From Stentor roeselii (Eukaryota > Ciliophora > Heterotrichea > Heterotrichida > Stentoridae), in assembly GCA_006503475.1 (NCBI GenBank), contig RSEH01000183.1, positions 31,831 through 95,830 of the forward strand: DNA of 64,000 nt, in the 5' to 3' direction. Positions 9,601 to 18,678 of this stretch are shown in pieces; the first letter of the stretch is position 1; the number at the start of each line of letters is the position of its first letter. The notes beneath the pieces are model-generated. The model saw only the letters and a list, made by a program, of their open reading frames with translations, searched no databases and was not told the origin of the DNA. Made by a program: the position numbers and the translations under genes.

Positions 9601-11855
9601 CAAAGCAACAAATAATTTACCCAAACACTTCCTGGTCCTTTCAAAGCTTATCAATAGTTCTAACTCAACAACTTGCAGAAATTTACATAAGACTCTCAAT
9701 GACAGTCAACTCCTCAATTCTTTTCGCTCAGAATTTGAAACTTGCAAAACTTTTGGCATCACCAAGTCTTTTTTTATTTTCTTCAAGTAAAACTTGCATC
9801 TTGCATCGACAGACTTCAATTGGGATCACTCAGGAGAATATTAAAGAAAGTATTTTTGTTACTATTCAACCTGTTGAATTCGCTGAAGGAGTTTTTTCTA
9901 ATGTTTTTGAAGTACTTTTAATGGAATGTGAAAGGTTTAAGGAAAGAAAAATTGTAGAAGTTTTAGATACTGCTGATGTGGACTTGTTTTCGAAAGTTGT
10001 TGATAAGGAAAGTTTGTGTTATGCTCTTGTTACTCTTGGGGATATTTTGCAGACTCCTTTTTATTATAGGATGATTGATTTGATGGCGGCGGAACAGAAT
10101 TATTATAGGCTTGCAAGGTATTTGATTAATTATTCGTCGAGTACTGCTAAGTTTGCGGTTTTGAGGTCGCTTATTTATAGAAAACTTGCATTGTTGAATT
10201 ATAAACAGTATCCTAAAAAGTTTCCGGTTGAGGATCTTGAAAATTCACTTTTTCAGGTATCTTGTTGTAAGGATTTTATTAGGAGTGAATGCTGTGGGAA
10301 TAAGGTCTCGCCTTTACTTCAGGAAGAATTGTGTTTCAGCACCTTAGCCCTCTGCTCCTTCCTCTTAGACCAAAACGAGAATATCCACCTTTACCTTTCC
10401 TACATCCTCTCATCTCCATACCTCTCAAACCCATCAATCCTAAACCAAACTCACTACTTTTCAGGTCTATCAAATTCCCTGGACAATCGTAAACGAACAT
10501 TCCACCTTCTTTCCTCAATAGGAACCTCTTACAACACCCAAGCATTTCTTCCATGTTTTTCCGACAGCGACGAGATGTTTTCCTCCCTTTCAAGTCTTCC
10601 AGAAGGACAAGTCCTAATAGGTCTATCAATAGGTCGAAACCCGAGCAAACACGGAAGCCTTATCTGCCGAGTCGAGTGTCAAAAAGAGCCGATTTGTTCT
10701 TTAAGCAACAATTGCCACTGCACTGGAAGCCAAAACTTAAGCGACTTTCTAGAAGAGTTCAACAAAATCATGCAAGAAGCAGGAAAAACTTCTTCTCAAA
10801 GTGAAAAAATCATTCAAGTCAACTCAGGTCAATGGTGGGAAACTCGAGAAAGATTAGATGAAAAATTGAAAAAACTTTTAGAATCAATCCAAGATAAGTA
10901 CTTTGGAATACTTGCTTCATTGTTTGTTGGAAGGATTCAGGACCCTAGCATTGACCAGATGATTTACATGACTGCGAAGGACTTGTTTCCTGATACTACC
11001 TGTGCCTGTGGAGAGCCCTGGACTTTTCAACTGCTTTACTGTCTGTTCACTGCTTACCTCTGTGGACAGTTCACCTTAGAAGCCTTTCAGTCTCAGTTGA
11101 CTGGTTCAGTCTTCGAGAAGTACCAAGACGAAATCATGAAAAAGGCGAAAACCTTGAAAAGACTCTGCAGTTCTAAAGTTCTTGACCAGTTCCCCGTGAC
11201 TTTACTGATTTCAGGACATTTACTTCACTTTCCCTGGGAAAGTATGAAAATTTTCAACAACACCTACGTGACTCGAAGTCTTTCCCTGAGACTCCTGCTT
11301 CAGTCGCTTCCATCTCCAAGACTTCAATACAAGTCCTGCTTTTACATCCTAAACCCTTCAAATGATTTAGAATCGACTCAAAAAACTTTTTCAGGATTTT
11401 TTTCTTCTCATTCAAATTGGACAGGACTAAGCAGAGAGCCTCCTTCAGAAGACCAGTTCAAAGAAGTACTCAGTAAGAAAGACTTGGTCATTTATTGCGG
11501 ACATTCAAGTGGCGAGCAGTACTTGAGAAGTGAGAAAATAAAAGAAATTCGTGTAAAATCTGCCACTTTTTTATTTGGGTGCTCGAGTGGGTTACTTCGA
11601 AGTCAGGGATTTTTTGAGCCTCAGGGTGTTGCGGTTCAATATTCCATTGCTCGGTGCCCTGGACTTCTTGCGAATCTTTGGGATGTGACTGATAAGGATA
11701 TTGATAGGTTTGCTTTGGAGATGATGAGGAAAATTGAACTTGGAAGCAGTGTCGGAATCGCTATCAGTGCTGCTCGAAATGCTTGTAAGTTGAAGTTTTT
11801 AGTTGGAGCTGCCCCGGTTTGGTATGGAGTTCCTTTGGAATTCAATTTAAACTAA
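6687..11855 (+). CDS. ESP1: Separase (peptidase C50)
   Basis: A 1,722-residue uninterrupted frame. The C-terminal 250 residues carry the caspase-like separase domain: FPWESMK, catalytic His in DLVIYCGHSSGEQY, catalytic Cys in FLFGCSSGLL, then GLLANLWDVTDKDIDRF, the most conserved separase signature. The first 1,400 residues are helical, as in other separases. Separase cleaves cohesin at anaphase onset and also supports centriole disengagement. Two starts are possible: ATG 6687 and ATG 6723, the latter preceded by TAATT; twelve residues are at stake. Synonymous codon style changes sharply at about 10,320, from T/G-ending to C/A-ending codons. The stop is 10 bases from the convergent coiled-coil gene. 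Confidence 0.95.
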   Translation: MTTNEISKRKIIMSFKDEITPKLFDYSKSPASLLSNFSSFFKPVQEVSTANRLSTKKLSQSFSPVLCSILRNSLQELSKKSSTKYQDYLIQLSSQSLDYLSKLSSHSPEETKEFYNFSYSFALKLNELCKYEDCLRTCRSISKSLEQSDFITIRVNFYLLLSSSLLSQGNANIKTLEQVYDLLAIKTRNLLFEHKKSFDGHGLNKVYQNLFKSLMKTGKMLDTLAAGDVNLHIQALKIRTISLDFFSKTKPLIISDYIAFAYSSVLGCFKWAESLKNKSLYSSCVSSIDDSLGPVQLSADLDKNLRSMIELKALNLNKIEKFSKVKETLTSLVTGSEDLLGMLLDLKCFLEIVKAQFLGKLEIITDLEVLHLKVHHLFEVKLTSPSVIKSGELAEIKEQAPKVMVSFENLQKFIATVHSPNSVKSGLVVPVSTLKMMVELGRFYLKMIRFLEKLELTANVDLGLFYYSMVLNFSLLYINTKDSEVLSQLLGYCSQFPVKQSTRFLNNVYNLLLNLVQTGERETAMKIALVLIENTQFLHENLIHLLELLSKYTGDDLSSLKFTRKTLSALFFRLNDNEKTTNLILKLVEITVNVQCKAIKLGDPVFVFEQVSADWAGKVLEKEIDVLVKRVLFDGDPDLILFERIQNISRVLLFKFYKPFSVAQMDMLIKYFEVLGTLSPNVQEEKVVNEIFSVVSSEKNTSFKEKILKIIKFFYKHHKRPVLVLWKCLVNLELIKEAEQADTSTWITRESLKIYIKIVKNLEKMVDLYSENLKIIIKKDLTIKKLENSPSLFTDSDIKTLNLSSEICHLYSLHSLEYSFLVFLEELVSDTTQKDCLEVRKKLCLYHLGHEKQVFFSLPIEEAKPSEDFFTHSWKLCLYSEFLFYSGKLDKSQSLLSSLLKSLTPNHLEFKRGQLLKSYILWVLSLVSLIQGNYCGSLSLCNEGRSLLKLQSITSFCIHNLTVFNSISDCFTKQQIIYPNTSWSFQSLSIVLTQQLAEIYIRLSMTVNSSILFAQNLKLAKLLASPSLFLFSSSKTCILHRQTSIGITQENIKESIFVTIQPVEFAEGVFSNVFEVLLMECERFKERKIVEVLDTADVDLFSKVVDKESLCYALVTLGDILQTPFYYRMIDLMAAEQNYYRLARYLINYSSSTAKFAVLRSLIYRKLALLNYKQYPKKFPVEDLENSLFQVSCCKDFIRSECCGNKVSPLLQEELCFSTLALCSFLLDQNENIHLYLSYILSSPYLSNPSILNQTHYFSGLSNSLDNRKRTFHLLSSIGTSYNTQAFLPCFSDSDEMFSSLSSLPEGQVLIGLSIGRNPSKHGSLICRVECQKEPICSLSNNCHCTGSQNLSDFLEEFNKIMQEAGKTSSQSEKIIQVNSGQWWETRERLDEKLKKLLESIQDKYFGILASLFVGRIQDPSIDQMIYMTAKDLFPDTTCACGEPWTFQLLYCLFTAYLCGQFTLEAFQSQLTGSVFEKYQDEIMKKAKTLKRLCSSKVLDQFPVTLLISGHLLHFPWESMKIFNNTYVTRSLSLRLLLQSLPSPRLQYKSCFYILNPSNDLESTQKTFSGFFSSHSNWTGLSREPPSEDQFKEVLSKKDLVIYCGHSSGEQYLRSEKIKEIRVKSATFLFGCSSGLLRSQGFFEPQGVAVQYSIARCPGLLANLWDVTDKDIDRFALEMMRKIELGSSVGIAISAARNACKLKFLVGAAPVWYGVPLEFNLN

Positions 11856-11865
11856 TGTTAATTAT

Positions 11866-13764
11866 TTAGTAGGTTGATACGAAGGTTAGTAAGGAGGTTT
11901 TTAGGTGGTCTACTAGCTTTTTACGACCTTTTTCGTCTTTCCAGTTCATTATTTTGGTTTTTTTCTCAGCGATTGTTTGGATGTTGGTTTTTACGATTTC
12001 TGAGATTAGATTCATGCTTGTCGTGAAATCTTCGATTGATGATTGGTCTTTGGATTCTTTGTACATCTCTCCAAATTTCTTAATTTTTTCCTTCATTGTC
12101 TGAATGACATTAAAAAGATAAGCCACATGCTCTTTTAATTCATTTAATTCAGAAACCTGTTCTTTAAGTATATTAATTTCCTTATACATTGTAGTCTTGT
12201 AAATATTTAGTGTTTTTATCCTAATTAAAACTTACTCATTTTTCTTTTCAAACATTTCATCAGCCTGACTGAGCATTTTTCTTAATAGTTCACTGTATTC
12301 AGATTTCAGGAGATTAAACTGCAAAATAATATCATCTTTATGCATATTTTTCAGTTCACTTTCAGTTAAATTTGTTGCTGTTTTTCTTAAAAGAGTATGA
12401 CATTCATAGTGGCTGTACTCCATGATTTTCTGTTGAAGATTATAAAATAATTGTTTATTTCCTTTTTTCAGCCCTTGAATTTTATTTTTTAGTTTCTGTT
12501 TTTGTGATTCGCTTTCGTATTTGTTCTTTTCCAGTTCAGTTTTCAATGACTCGATTTCTTGAATTTGCTTAGACTCAAACTCACTTTTCAGTGACTGAAT
12601 CATTACTTTAAGACTTTCATTCTCACCTAACAAAGGTTCAACTTTTTCAATTAAATTGATCTGGTCACTAAAGTCTTTATTCTTAAAGCCTTCGACTGAG
12701 TTTTTGAAGAAAGAGTTTAGTTGAAAAATTTCAGGTTTTTTTTCAAGTGTTTGATTTACTTTTGACTCTTTAAGATTTTTCACCTTTTCATTCAGCTCCT
12801 GAATCTCGATTTTGTATTTTTGTATCAGGATCATCGACTCACATTTGTTTTTCGCTTCAGTATCAAGGTTAGCTTTCAGATCATTATTTTCTTTCTGAAG
12901 TCGAATAATCATCAAATTTTGGTTTTCTTTGATAACCATTAAATTTTCAAAACTTTCCTTGAGTTCCTTATATTCCTTATTCATTTTCTCAAATTCTTCA
13001 AAATTTCCATGCTTTTGATTATTCTTCACTTTAAACGATTCAACGATATTCCTCAAGTTTAGATTTTCTTTTTGAAGTTCTAAATTTCTATAGTCATTTT
13101 CCGATTCTTTACTCTTAACCTTTATCAGATTTTCTCTTAATTCTCTATTTTCATCAAAAAGTTTTCGATAAAGTATTTCAAAGTTTTCTCGATTTTTTAT
13201 TTCGTTTTTATAAAGTTCGAGTATATTTTCATAGTTTCCATATTTTTCCTTCAAATTGATTATTTCAGGAAATTCAGCTGTATTTTTTTCCACAGTACTT
13301 TCAGAATTAATATAAGAGTCTATGCCATTTGGAGTACTAAGACTATCGGACTCCTTATCGAAAGGGTTTCTTTCATTGGCAACAACTTTTGATTTAAAGA
13401 TCATTCGCAAACTTAAGTCGTCTTCTTGTCGTCTTTCTGTGACACTGAATGTTTTTGATTCGTTTTCTGCTGTTTTTTCTGAGTTTTGGCTGTTTTTTCG
13501 CTGCCTTGTTGCCAGGCTCTCAAAATTTAAAGAAACTGGCTCCTGAAGCGTTTTATTCCCTGAGAAGAAACCTGCCTTTGAAGATCTAGTTGTTGCTAAT
13601 GGAGTGTTATTGATTTTCCCTTTTTGAAAAGAATTCATATTAGAAGCTGACAGGTCGAGACTTGATGATTTGGACAATGATGAAGGTTTCTTTATTCTTT
13701 GTAGCTGGCTAAATTTTGAAGGGTTCAGGCTTAGCATGTATTTGTTGTTGAGATTTCGAGCCAT
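11866..13764 (-). CDS. Long coiled-coil protein; one 15-base intron
   Basis: What look like two adjacent minus-strand frames (12232-13764 and 11866-12189) form one 627-residue protein when the intron at 12221-12235 is removed. The N-terminal 130 residues are Ser/Lys-rich and probably disordered. From about residue 160 to the end there are almost continuous heptads (for example KNREN, LQKENLNLRN, MYKEINILKEQ), interrupted near residue 370 and 560. No specific family is recognisable; such proteins in ciliates are often basal body or cortical scaffolds (inference). The ATG is preceded by AATATA. Confidence 0.75.
12221..12235 (-). other. 15-base intron (phase 2)
   Basis: Minus strand GTAAGTTTTAATTAG with T9-A10. 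Retention gives GAG TAA; removal joins EMFEKKNE to IKTLNIYKTTMYK in frame. Confidence 0.88.
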
Positions 13765-13845
13765 TATATTTAATATTGATTTTGATTATATTTTATAGGG
13801 AATATTAAGGCTGGTAGTGAGGGTTATGGATTAAGGAATTAGAAT

Positions 13846-13918
13846 CAAATTTTTTAGGATTTGAAAATATTGAATTTTTTAGGATTGGAAAATATTGAAT
13901 TTTTTAGTTTAAAGGTTT
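13846..13918. repeat. Short direct repeat, about 30-base unit, 2.5 copies
   Basis: The unit is built from TTTTTTAGGATT followed by GAAAATATTGAA, and appears twice in full and once in part. It lies in the 189-base gap between two minus-strand genes and holds no gene. Confidence 0.6.
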
Positions 13919-13953
13919 CATGTTTTAAAGATTTTTTTATTTGAGGTTAGATT

Positions 13954-14937
13954 TTAATGGTACAGGTAATTATCAAGGGTGTTAAATAAGTTAAGCTTAT
14001 TCTTGTAGGGTATTGGGAAAACTTCTGGTGTCTTCGACACTATTCTTTCCCCTTTGCTTATCGACTTTTTTTTTCCTTTTCTTAATATGAAAAGTTTTTT
14101 TCTTTCACCTTTGAATGGTCTTATCTTGCCTGTTTGAACACTTTTACCCCTACCTAGTTTTTTTTCCTTGTAGCCAAATTCAGACCTTTTGCTAAAATGT
14201 CTTGGAACAGGGCTGACCTTTCCATTATTCCTATTCCAAACAACACTTCTATCAACAAACGAGTAATTTTCCTTGATCTCCGCCATGATCTTCGGTTTAG
14301 GTGTAGAGATAGTTCTTACTCTCTGATGTTTGAAACTGTCAAAAGTCCTACTCGAGTCAATAACCAAAGTCGCAAGTTTGCTTTGAAGTATCCTAAACCT
14401 TTCATCAATTTTCAAATAAGCCTCTTCTCCAAGTCTTTTATCCCTGACCAGTTTCAGTGCTTTTTTATAAAACTTTTCAGCTTCAAAATACTGACTCAAA
14501 TTTTCCAGTTCAAAAGCAACAGCCTGAAGAGCAGACATTAAAGTAAACTGAAAATCAAAAGACTCTTCCTCTACATTATTCAAAACTTCTAAAGCCTGTT
14601 TCGCTGCACTTAAAGCCTTTTCATGGTCGACAAGCAAAGAATAAACGTTTGACAAGTTCAAAAAACTTCCAGCTTTTTTCAGCATGTCTGACTTGTTTTC
14701 AAGAATTGCTTTGTTGAATGATTTAATCGCTTCTGCGTAGTCGCCTGTCTTTTTGAAAAGGCAGCCGAAGTTGTTACAGGTTAAAGCGATGAGCCTGTCG
14801 GAGCCTGGAATTCCTTTTCTCTGTAAAATCTTTTCGGCTTGGGCTAAAAGGTTGAATGAAACTGCCAACTGCCCGTTTTTTAAAGCGTTCATTGCTTGCT
14901 TATTGTAACTAACGACTGTATCATGAAAGTTGATCAT
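13954..14937 (-). CDS. TPR-repeat protein
   Basis: A 327-residue protein with about four tetratricopeptide repeats in residues 5-175. The clearest are NNFGCLFKKTGDYAEAIKSF, LNLSNVYSLLVDHEKALSAA and FELENLSQYFEAEKFYKKAL, each with the W/L-G-Y-A-F-A-type spacing of TPR helices. TPRs act as protein-protein docking surfaces. The C-terminal 150 residues are basic and Ser/Lys-rich without a fold I recognise. Divergent to the MORN gene, 29 bases between ATGs. Confidence 0.75.
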   Translation of the reverse strand: MINFHDTVVSYNKQAMNALKNGQLAVSFNLLAQAEKILQRKGIPGSDRLIALTCNNFGCLFKKTGDYAEAIKSFNKAILENKSDMLKKAGSFLNLSNVYSLLVDHEKALSAAKQALEVLNNVEEESFDFQFTLMSALQAVAFELENLSQYFEAEKFYKKALKLVRDKRLGEEAYLKIDERFRILQSKLATLVIDSSRTFDSFKHQRVRTISTPKPKIMAEIKENYSFVDRSVVWNRNNGKVSPVPRHFSKRSEFGYKEKKLGRGKSVQTGKIRPFKGERKKLFILRKGKKKSISKGERIVSKTPEVFPIPYKNKLNLFNTLDNYLYH

Positions 14938-14966
14938 AATAAAGTTTATCTTGGTATCTTATAATC
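14938..14966. promoter_or_regulatory. 29-base divergent promoter region
   Basis: Separates ATGs of the TPR and MORN genes. It contains CTTATAATC next to the plus-strand ATG and an AAACTTTATT run toward the minus strand. Confidence 0.5.
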
Positions 14967-15986
14967 ATGGGTCAAATCACTTGTTCTATTTGCTCTGGAA
15001 ATGAAAGGGATAAAGAAACTAAAATTGAAGTTGATTTCAGGGAAAATGCTTTGGCGAAGGGTCTTCAGAATACGTTTATGGAGATGCCGACATCCTGTCT
15101 ACAACTAGACTACCTGAAACAGCGAGAGTCAAGCATAATAAAAATCCAATCCTTATGGCGTGGATACCAAGTGCGAAAGTCACAAAAGCCACGACCACGA
15201 AAATCAGCATATTTTTCATCACGTCACACGAACCCAAGGTTCAAAAACGTGAATGGCCAACAAGAATCCCGGCCTCCCTTCACCTTCAAAAACGGAGCGA
15301 TATACACAGGTGAGTGGGTAGACGACTATCGCAACGGTACAGGCAGCCAGGTCTGGCCAGACGGAGCATCTTACAAAGGAAGTTGGAAAAAAAACAAAGC
15401 AGAAGGTTTCGGCAAGTTTTTCCACATCGACGGGGACCGATACGAAGGTAACTGGAAAGGAGATAAAGCGAACGGCAAAGGAGTTTACTTTCACGTAAAC
15501 GGTGCCAAATACGAAGGTGACTGGAAAGACGACTTGCAAGACGGCTACGGCGTCGAGGTCTGGGCAGACAGCAGCAGGTACCAAGGCTTTTATCGTGGTG
15601 GAAAAAAGCACGGATTCGGTGTTTACTTCTGGAATGACGGGTCAAAGTACGTCGGGTGCTGGAAAAATAATCAAATCAATGGAAGAGGAGTTTATACCTG
15701 GCTTGATGGAAGGTCTTATGATGGAGAATGGGCTGGAAATTCAATGCATGGATATGGAGTCTATGTTTGGAAAGATGGAAGAAAGTACCAGGGCGATTAT
15801 CGACTTGATAAAAAACATGGCCAAGGGACTTATACTTGGACTGATGGGAAAAAATACGTCGGGGCTTGGAAGAATGGAAGACAACATGGACCTGGAGAAC
15901 TACGCATGCCGGATGGAAATGTTAAAAAAGGAATTTGGAGAGATGGAAAGTTTGAAAGTGATAGAAAGTCTATTGGTCAACAGTAA
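14967..15986 (+). CDS. MORN-repeat protein with an IQ motif and a lipidation signal
   Basis: A 339-residue protein. MGQITCS at the N-terminus fits N-myristoylation at Gly2 with a palmitoylatable Cys. Residues 55-70 have an IQ motif (IIKIQSLWRGYQVRK), a calmodulin-binding site. From about residue 100 to the end there are nine or ten MORN repeats (YTGEWVDDYRNGTG, YEGNWKGDKANGKG, YVGAWKNGRQHGPG and so on). MORN proteins bind membranes or act as elongated scaffolds at the cortex, basal bodies and cilia. ATG is preceded by CTTATAATC. Confidence 0.88.
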   Translation: MGQITCSICSGNERDKETKIEVDFRENALAKGLQNTFMEMPTSCLQLDYLKQRESSIIKIQSLWRGYQVRKSQKPRPRKSAYFSSRHTNPRFKNVNGQQESRPPFTFKNGAIYTGEWVDDYRNGTGSQVWPDGASYKGSWKKNKAEGFGKFFHIDGDRYEGNWKGDKANGKGVYFHVNGAKYEGDWKDDLQDGYGVEVWADSSRYQGFYRGGKKHGFGVYFWNDGSKYVGCWKNNQINGRGVYTWLDGRSYDGEWAGNSMHGYGVYVWKDGRKYQGDYRLDKKHGQGTYTWTDGKKYVGAWKNGRQHGPGELRMPDGNVKKGIWRDGKFESDRKSIGQQ

Positions 15987-16025
15987 TGTTTAATTCGTTT
16001 ATTTTCGGATAATCATAATCTTTTA

Positions 16026-16385
16026 ATGAAATTTACCGGCACACGTTGCAAGAAAAAAAGTGTCATGTTTGTTGATCAGGTTAGAACTGAAGATATTTCT
16101 CATGAAGGGCTGGAAAAAGGTTCTAGTATTAGCTATCAAAGCTCTGAAGAAAGCATCACAACACCTTCCAAGAAGTTTTTATCTGATCAGCTGGAAGTTC
16201 TTAAAAAAAACTTAGAAACCATTGAAAGTTCAGTCGAGGTTCAACTTCACAGTCTTCAAGCTTTTAACTATGCTGAAACTGACGACTTGGAAAAAAGAAT
16301 CAAGTTAAAATTACAAGTTTTAAATGAAGAGAAAAAACTAAAACAACACCCTGGATGTTGCCTGAATCACTGCTTCCTTCAATGA
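16026..16385 (+). CDS. Small protein with a C-terminal CaaX prenylation box
   Basis: A 119-residue protein of no known family. Residues 55-105 form a predicted helix or coiled coil (LEVLKKNLETIESSVEVQL). The C-terminus reads HPGCCLNHCFLQ: CFLQ is a CaaX box whose final Gln favours farnesylation, and the preceding CC pair could be palmitoylated, as in Ras-type anchors. I infer a peripheral membrane protein. It lies between the MORN gene and the ULK-like kinase on the same strand. Confidence 0.6.
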   Translation: MKFTGTRCKKKSVMFVDQVRTEDISHEGLEKGSSISYQSSEESITTPSKKFLSDQLEVLKKNLETIESSVEVQLHSLQAFNYAETDDLEKRIKLKLQVLNEEKKLKQHPGCCLNHCFLQ

Positions 16386-16445
16386 AATATAATAAATCAT
16401 GAAAAATTGTTAATATTTTATTAAAACTATAGACAACAGATATAA

Positions 16446-17975
16446 ATGGAACAAATTGAAGAATTCACCCTCGTCTCAGAAATCGGAGGAGGAAACTTCG
16501 GAAAAGTCTTCAAAGCTGTTAACACCCAAGGTCAAGAATTCGCAGTTAAAAAGATTCTCACTCGTGGAGTCAACCAAAAGCTAAAGGAATTGATTCAGAA
16601 TGAAATCCACGCGATGGAAAATGCCCAGCATCCTAACATCTTAAAGCTTGTTAAAGTCATCACTCGTGATCAAGTAGTCTACATCGTCACCGAGCTCTGC
16701 ACAGGAGGCGATTTGGAAAGTTTCCTGAAGATCAACGGGCCAGTCCATGAAAAAATCGCGAAAAAGTGGATAAGAGACCTTGTCAGTGCAATGAGCTCTT
16801 TGAAAGAAAAGTCAATTATGCATCGGGATATAAAAGTCGCAAATATCCTGTTAAGTACTGAAGACCCTCAAAAAGCGAAGGTAAAATTATGCGACTTTGG
16901 CTTTTCTAAGTACCTTACCCGGAGTATTACTCAGACTCAGCTGGGAACTCCTCTTTACATGGCTCCTGAGATTTTTAACAGTACTTCTTATAACTATAAA
17001 GTCGATATCTGGAGTCTTGGAGTTGTTTCATTTGAAATACTTTGTGGATGCCCACCTTTTCAGTGTTTTAGACTTGAGGAACTGAAAAGACTGCAAAAAA
17101 ATCCTGTGAATTTTGAAGGGGTTTTGAGTGAATCAGCGAAGGATTTTGTGAGGACGCTTTTAACTTATGACCCTGCTTTTCGTCCTGATTATGAAGTTAT
17201 CTTGAGACATGAGTTTTTAAAGGTTGAAGTGGACATGCAGAATGTTATTGATCATATTGATGATATGCTCAATTATGATGAATATGAGATCATTGGAGGG
17301 GATAATGAAGTATTTGAAGATGCTATTGAAGACCCCGCGAAATCGAAAGAAATAAAAGAATTCGATAAAGAAGAACAAAAAAAATCAAATCAAGAAGAAA
17401 AAAAAGAGTCAAAAATTCTAAAATCTTCTGAGGAAGAAGTTAAACAACAGTCAATCCTGTTAGAACCTCAAAGAACTTCAATCATATCAAACCCTTTACG
17501 ACAATCATCACGAATCTACTCCGAGAAGAAAATCCAAGAACTTTCAATAAAGATCCAGTCACAAAAAGTTGTTCTAGACAATTACAAATCAATTCAACAA
17601 GTCTACGAAAAAGACGAGTTAATTTCCTTATTCTTCTTAAACTTCAAGTCTCACATAATCTCAGACCTAATCAGTCAAATCGACTCCGCCCGTACAACAT
17701 ACTCAAATTCAATCGAACTCGGAAACATCTTAGATGCAGTCTTCGTCGAACTTCAAATGGACCAACTAGAAATTCTCGAAAAACAAGAAAAACTTCAACT
17801 TTCTTTAAAAAACCTTCCAGAAGAAACATTAAAACTTCACATAATCAACGAGGGTTATGAACTAGTCTCAAATCCAACTTCTTCAAACCAAGCTTTTCTT
17901 CTCTTCCAAGCAGCTCACGAGTTATACCCAACAGACGAGGTGATCTTTGAATTTATCTGCAACTTTTCTAGGTAA
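16446..17975 (+). CDS. ULK/ATG1-like protein kinase
   Basis: A 509-residue protein with kinase domain at residues 6-262. Motifs: IGGGNFGKVFKA, FAVKKI, MHRDIKVANILL, CDFGFSKYL and GTPLYMAPEIF. The HRDIKxxNILL, DFGFSK and GTPLYMAPE combination is typical of the ULK/ATG1/Fused group, which acts in autophagy or ciliary signalling. Residues 300-380 are acidic and Lys-rich, then a helical C-terminal region (residues 385-509) resembles the alpha-helical tail expected of ULK-type kinases, though I cannot match it specifically. No intron. Confidence 0.85.
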   Translation: MEQIEEFTLVSEIGGGNFGKVFKAVNTQGQEFAVKKILTRGVNQKLKELIQNEIHAMENAQHPNILKLVKVITRDQVVYIVTELCTGGDLESFLKINGPVHEKIAKKWIRDLVSAMSSLKEKSIMHRDIKVANILLSTEDPQKAKVKLCDFGFSKYLTRSITQTQLGTPLYMAPEIFNSTSYNYKVDIWSLGVVSFEILCGCPPFQCFRLEELKRLQKNPVNFEGVLSESAKDFVRTLLTYDPAFRPDYEVILRHEFLKVEVDMQNVIDHIDDMLNYDEYEIIGGDNEVFEDAIEDPAKSKEIKEFDKEEQKKSNQEEKKESKILKSSEEEVKQQSILLEPQRTSIISNPLRQSSRIYSEKKIQELSIKIQSQKVVLDNYKSIQQVYEKDELISLFFLNFKSHIISDLISQIDSARTTYSNSIELGNILDAVFVELQMDQLEILEKQEKLQLSLKNLPEETLKLHIINEGYELVSNPTSSNQAFLLFQAAHELYPTDEVIFEFICNFSR

Positions 17976-18031
17976 TAACATTAAAGTCTCTTAGAGTTTT
18001 CAGTAAGTTTTACTCCCATATTTATATTCTC

Positions 18032-18625
18032 ATGGGTTGTGGTAATAGTTCGCCAACCAAGGCATCTCCTGCTCTTAAGGTTAATCCTCCATCGAAAGCT
18101 CAAAATATGGACGGAAAACTTGTCCTTCTGGGAGACTCGGGTGTTGGAAAAAGTTCTATTGCGATGAGATACGTCAATAACGTCTTTTCTGAAGCCTTTG
18201 AAGTCACCATTGGAGGAGGGTATCTTCAGCAGATTGTAAGGTTGAAAGATGGGACTAGCTTGAAACTTGATATCTGGGATACTGGTGGACAAGAAAGGTA
18301 TCGAGCCTTACTCCAACTTTACTATCGAGACGCCGATGCAGCTTTAATCACTTATGATGTGACCAACACAAGATCCTTGGAAAACTGTGAATACTGGGTG
18401 AATGAATTGAGAAGAACAGAAGAAAATTGCATTCTTTGTCTTGTTGCGAACAAAATTGATGTTCCTTTAGAAGAGAAAAAAGTTAGTGAAAAAGATGCTC
18501 AAGAATTTGTTGAACGATATGGAATGCTTTTCTTTGAAACATCAGCGAAGACTGGAGACAATATAAATAAGTTATTTGAAAGTGTGGCCCAGAAAATAGT
18601 AGACAAGAAGAACCAGAGTGTTTAA
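18032..18625 (+). CDS. ARA6-type (Rab5-like) myristoylated Rab GTPase
   Basis: A 197-residue small GTPase. N-terminus MGCGNSSPTK fits myristoylation plus palmitoylation, and the C-terminus KKNQSV has no cysteine, so prenylation is impossible. That exchange of anchors defines the plant/protist ARA6 (RabF1) group. Motifs: GDSGVGKSS, switch region VTIGGGYLQ, WDTGGQERY, NKID, ETSAKTGDN. ARA6 proteins control endosome to plasma-membrane traffic. The G3 motif has Gly for the usual Ala (TAGQ), a change expected to alter nucleotide cycling. It is convergent, at 53 bases, with a TBC-TLDc gene that could regulate it. Confidence 0.88.
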   Translation: MGCGNSSPTKASPALKVNPPSKAQNMDGKLVLLGDSGVGKSSIAMRYVNNVFSEAFEVTIGGGYLQQIVRLKDGTSLKLDIWDTGGQERYRALLQLYYRDADAALITYDVTNTRSLENCEYWVNELRRTEENCILCLVANKIDVPLEEKKVSEKDAQEFVERYGMLFFETSAKTGDNINKLFESVAQKIVDKKNQSV

Positions 18626-18678
18626 TTAGATAATTTTCAGAATAAGTGAATTATGAACCAGATGAAATAATTATCCTG

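Noticed and set aside
10265-10280. 16-base GTAAGG...TAG inside separase
   Set aside because: Removal would shift the frame, and the flanking frame is intact.
15219-15993. Long reverse and alternate frames over the MORN gene
   Set aside because: Shadows of the repetitive MORN coding sequence.
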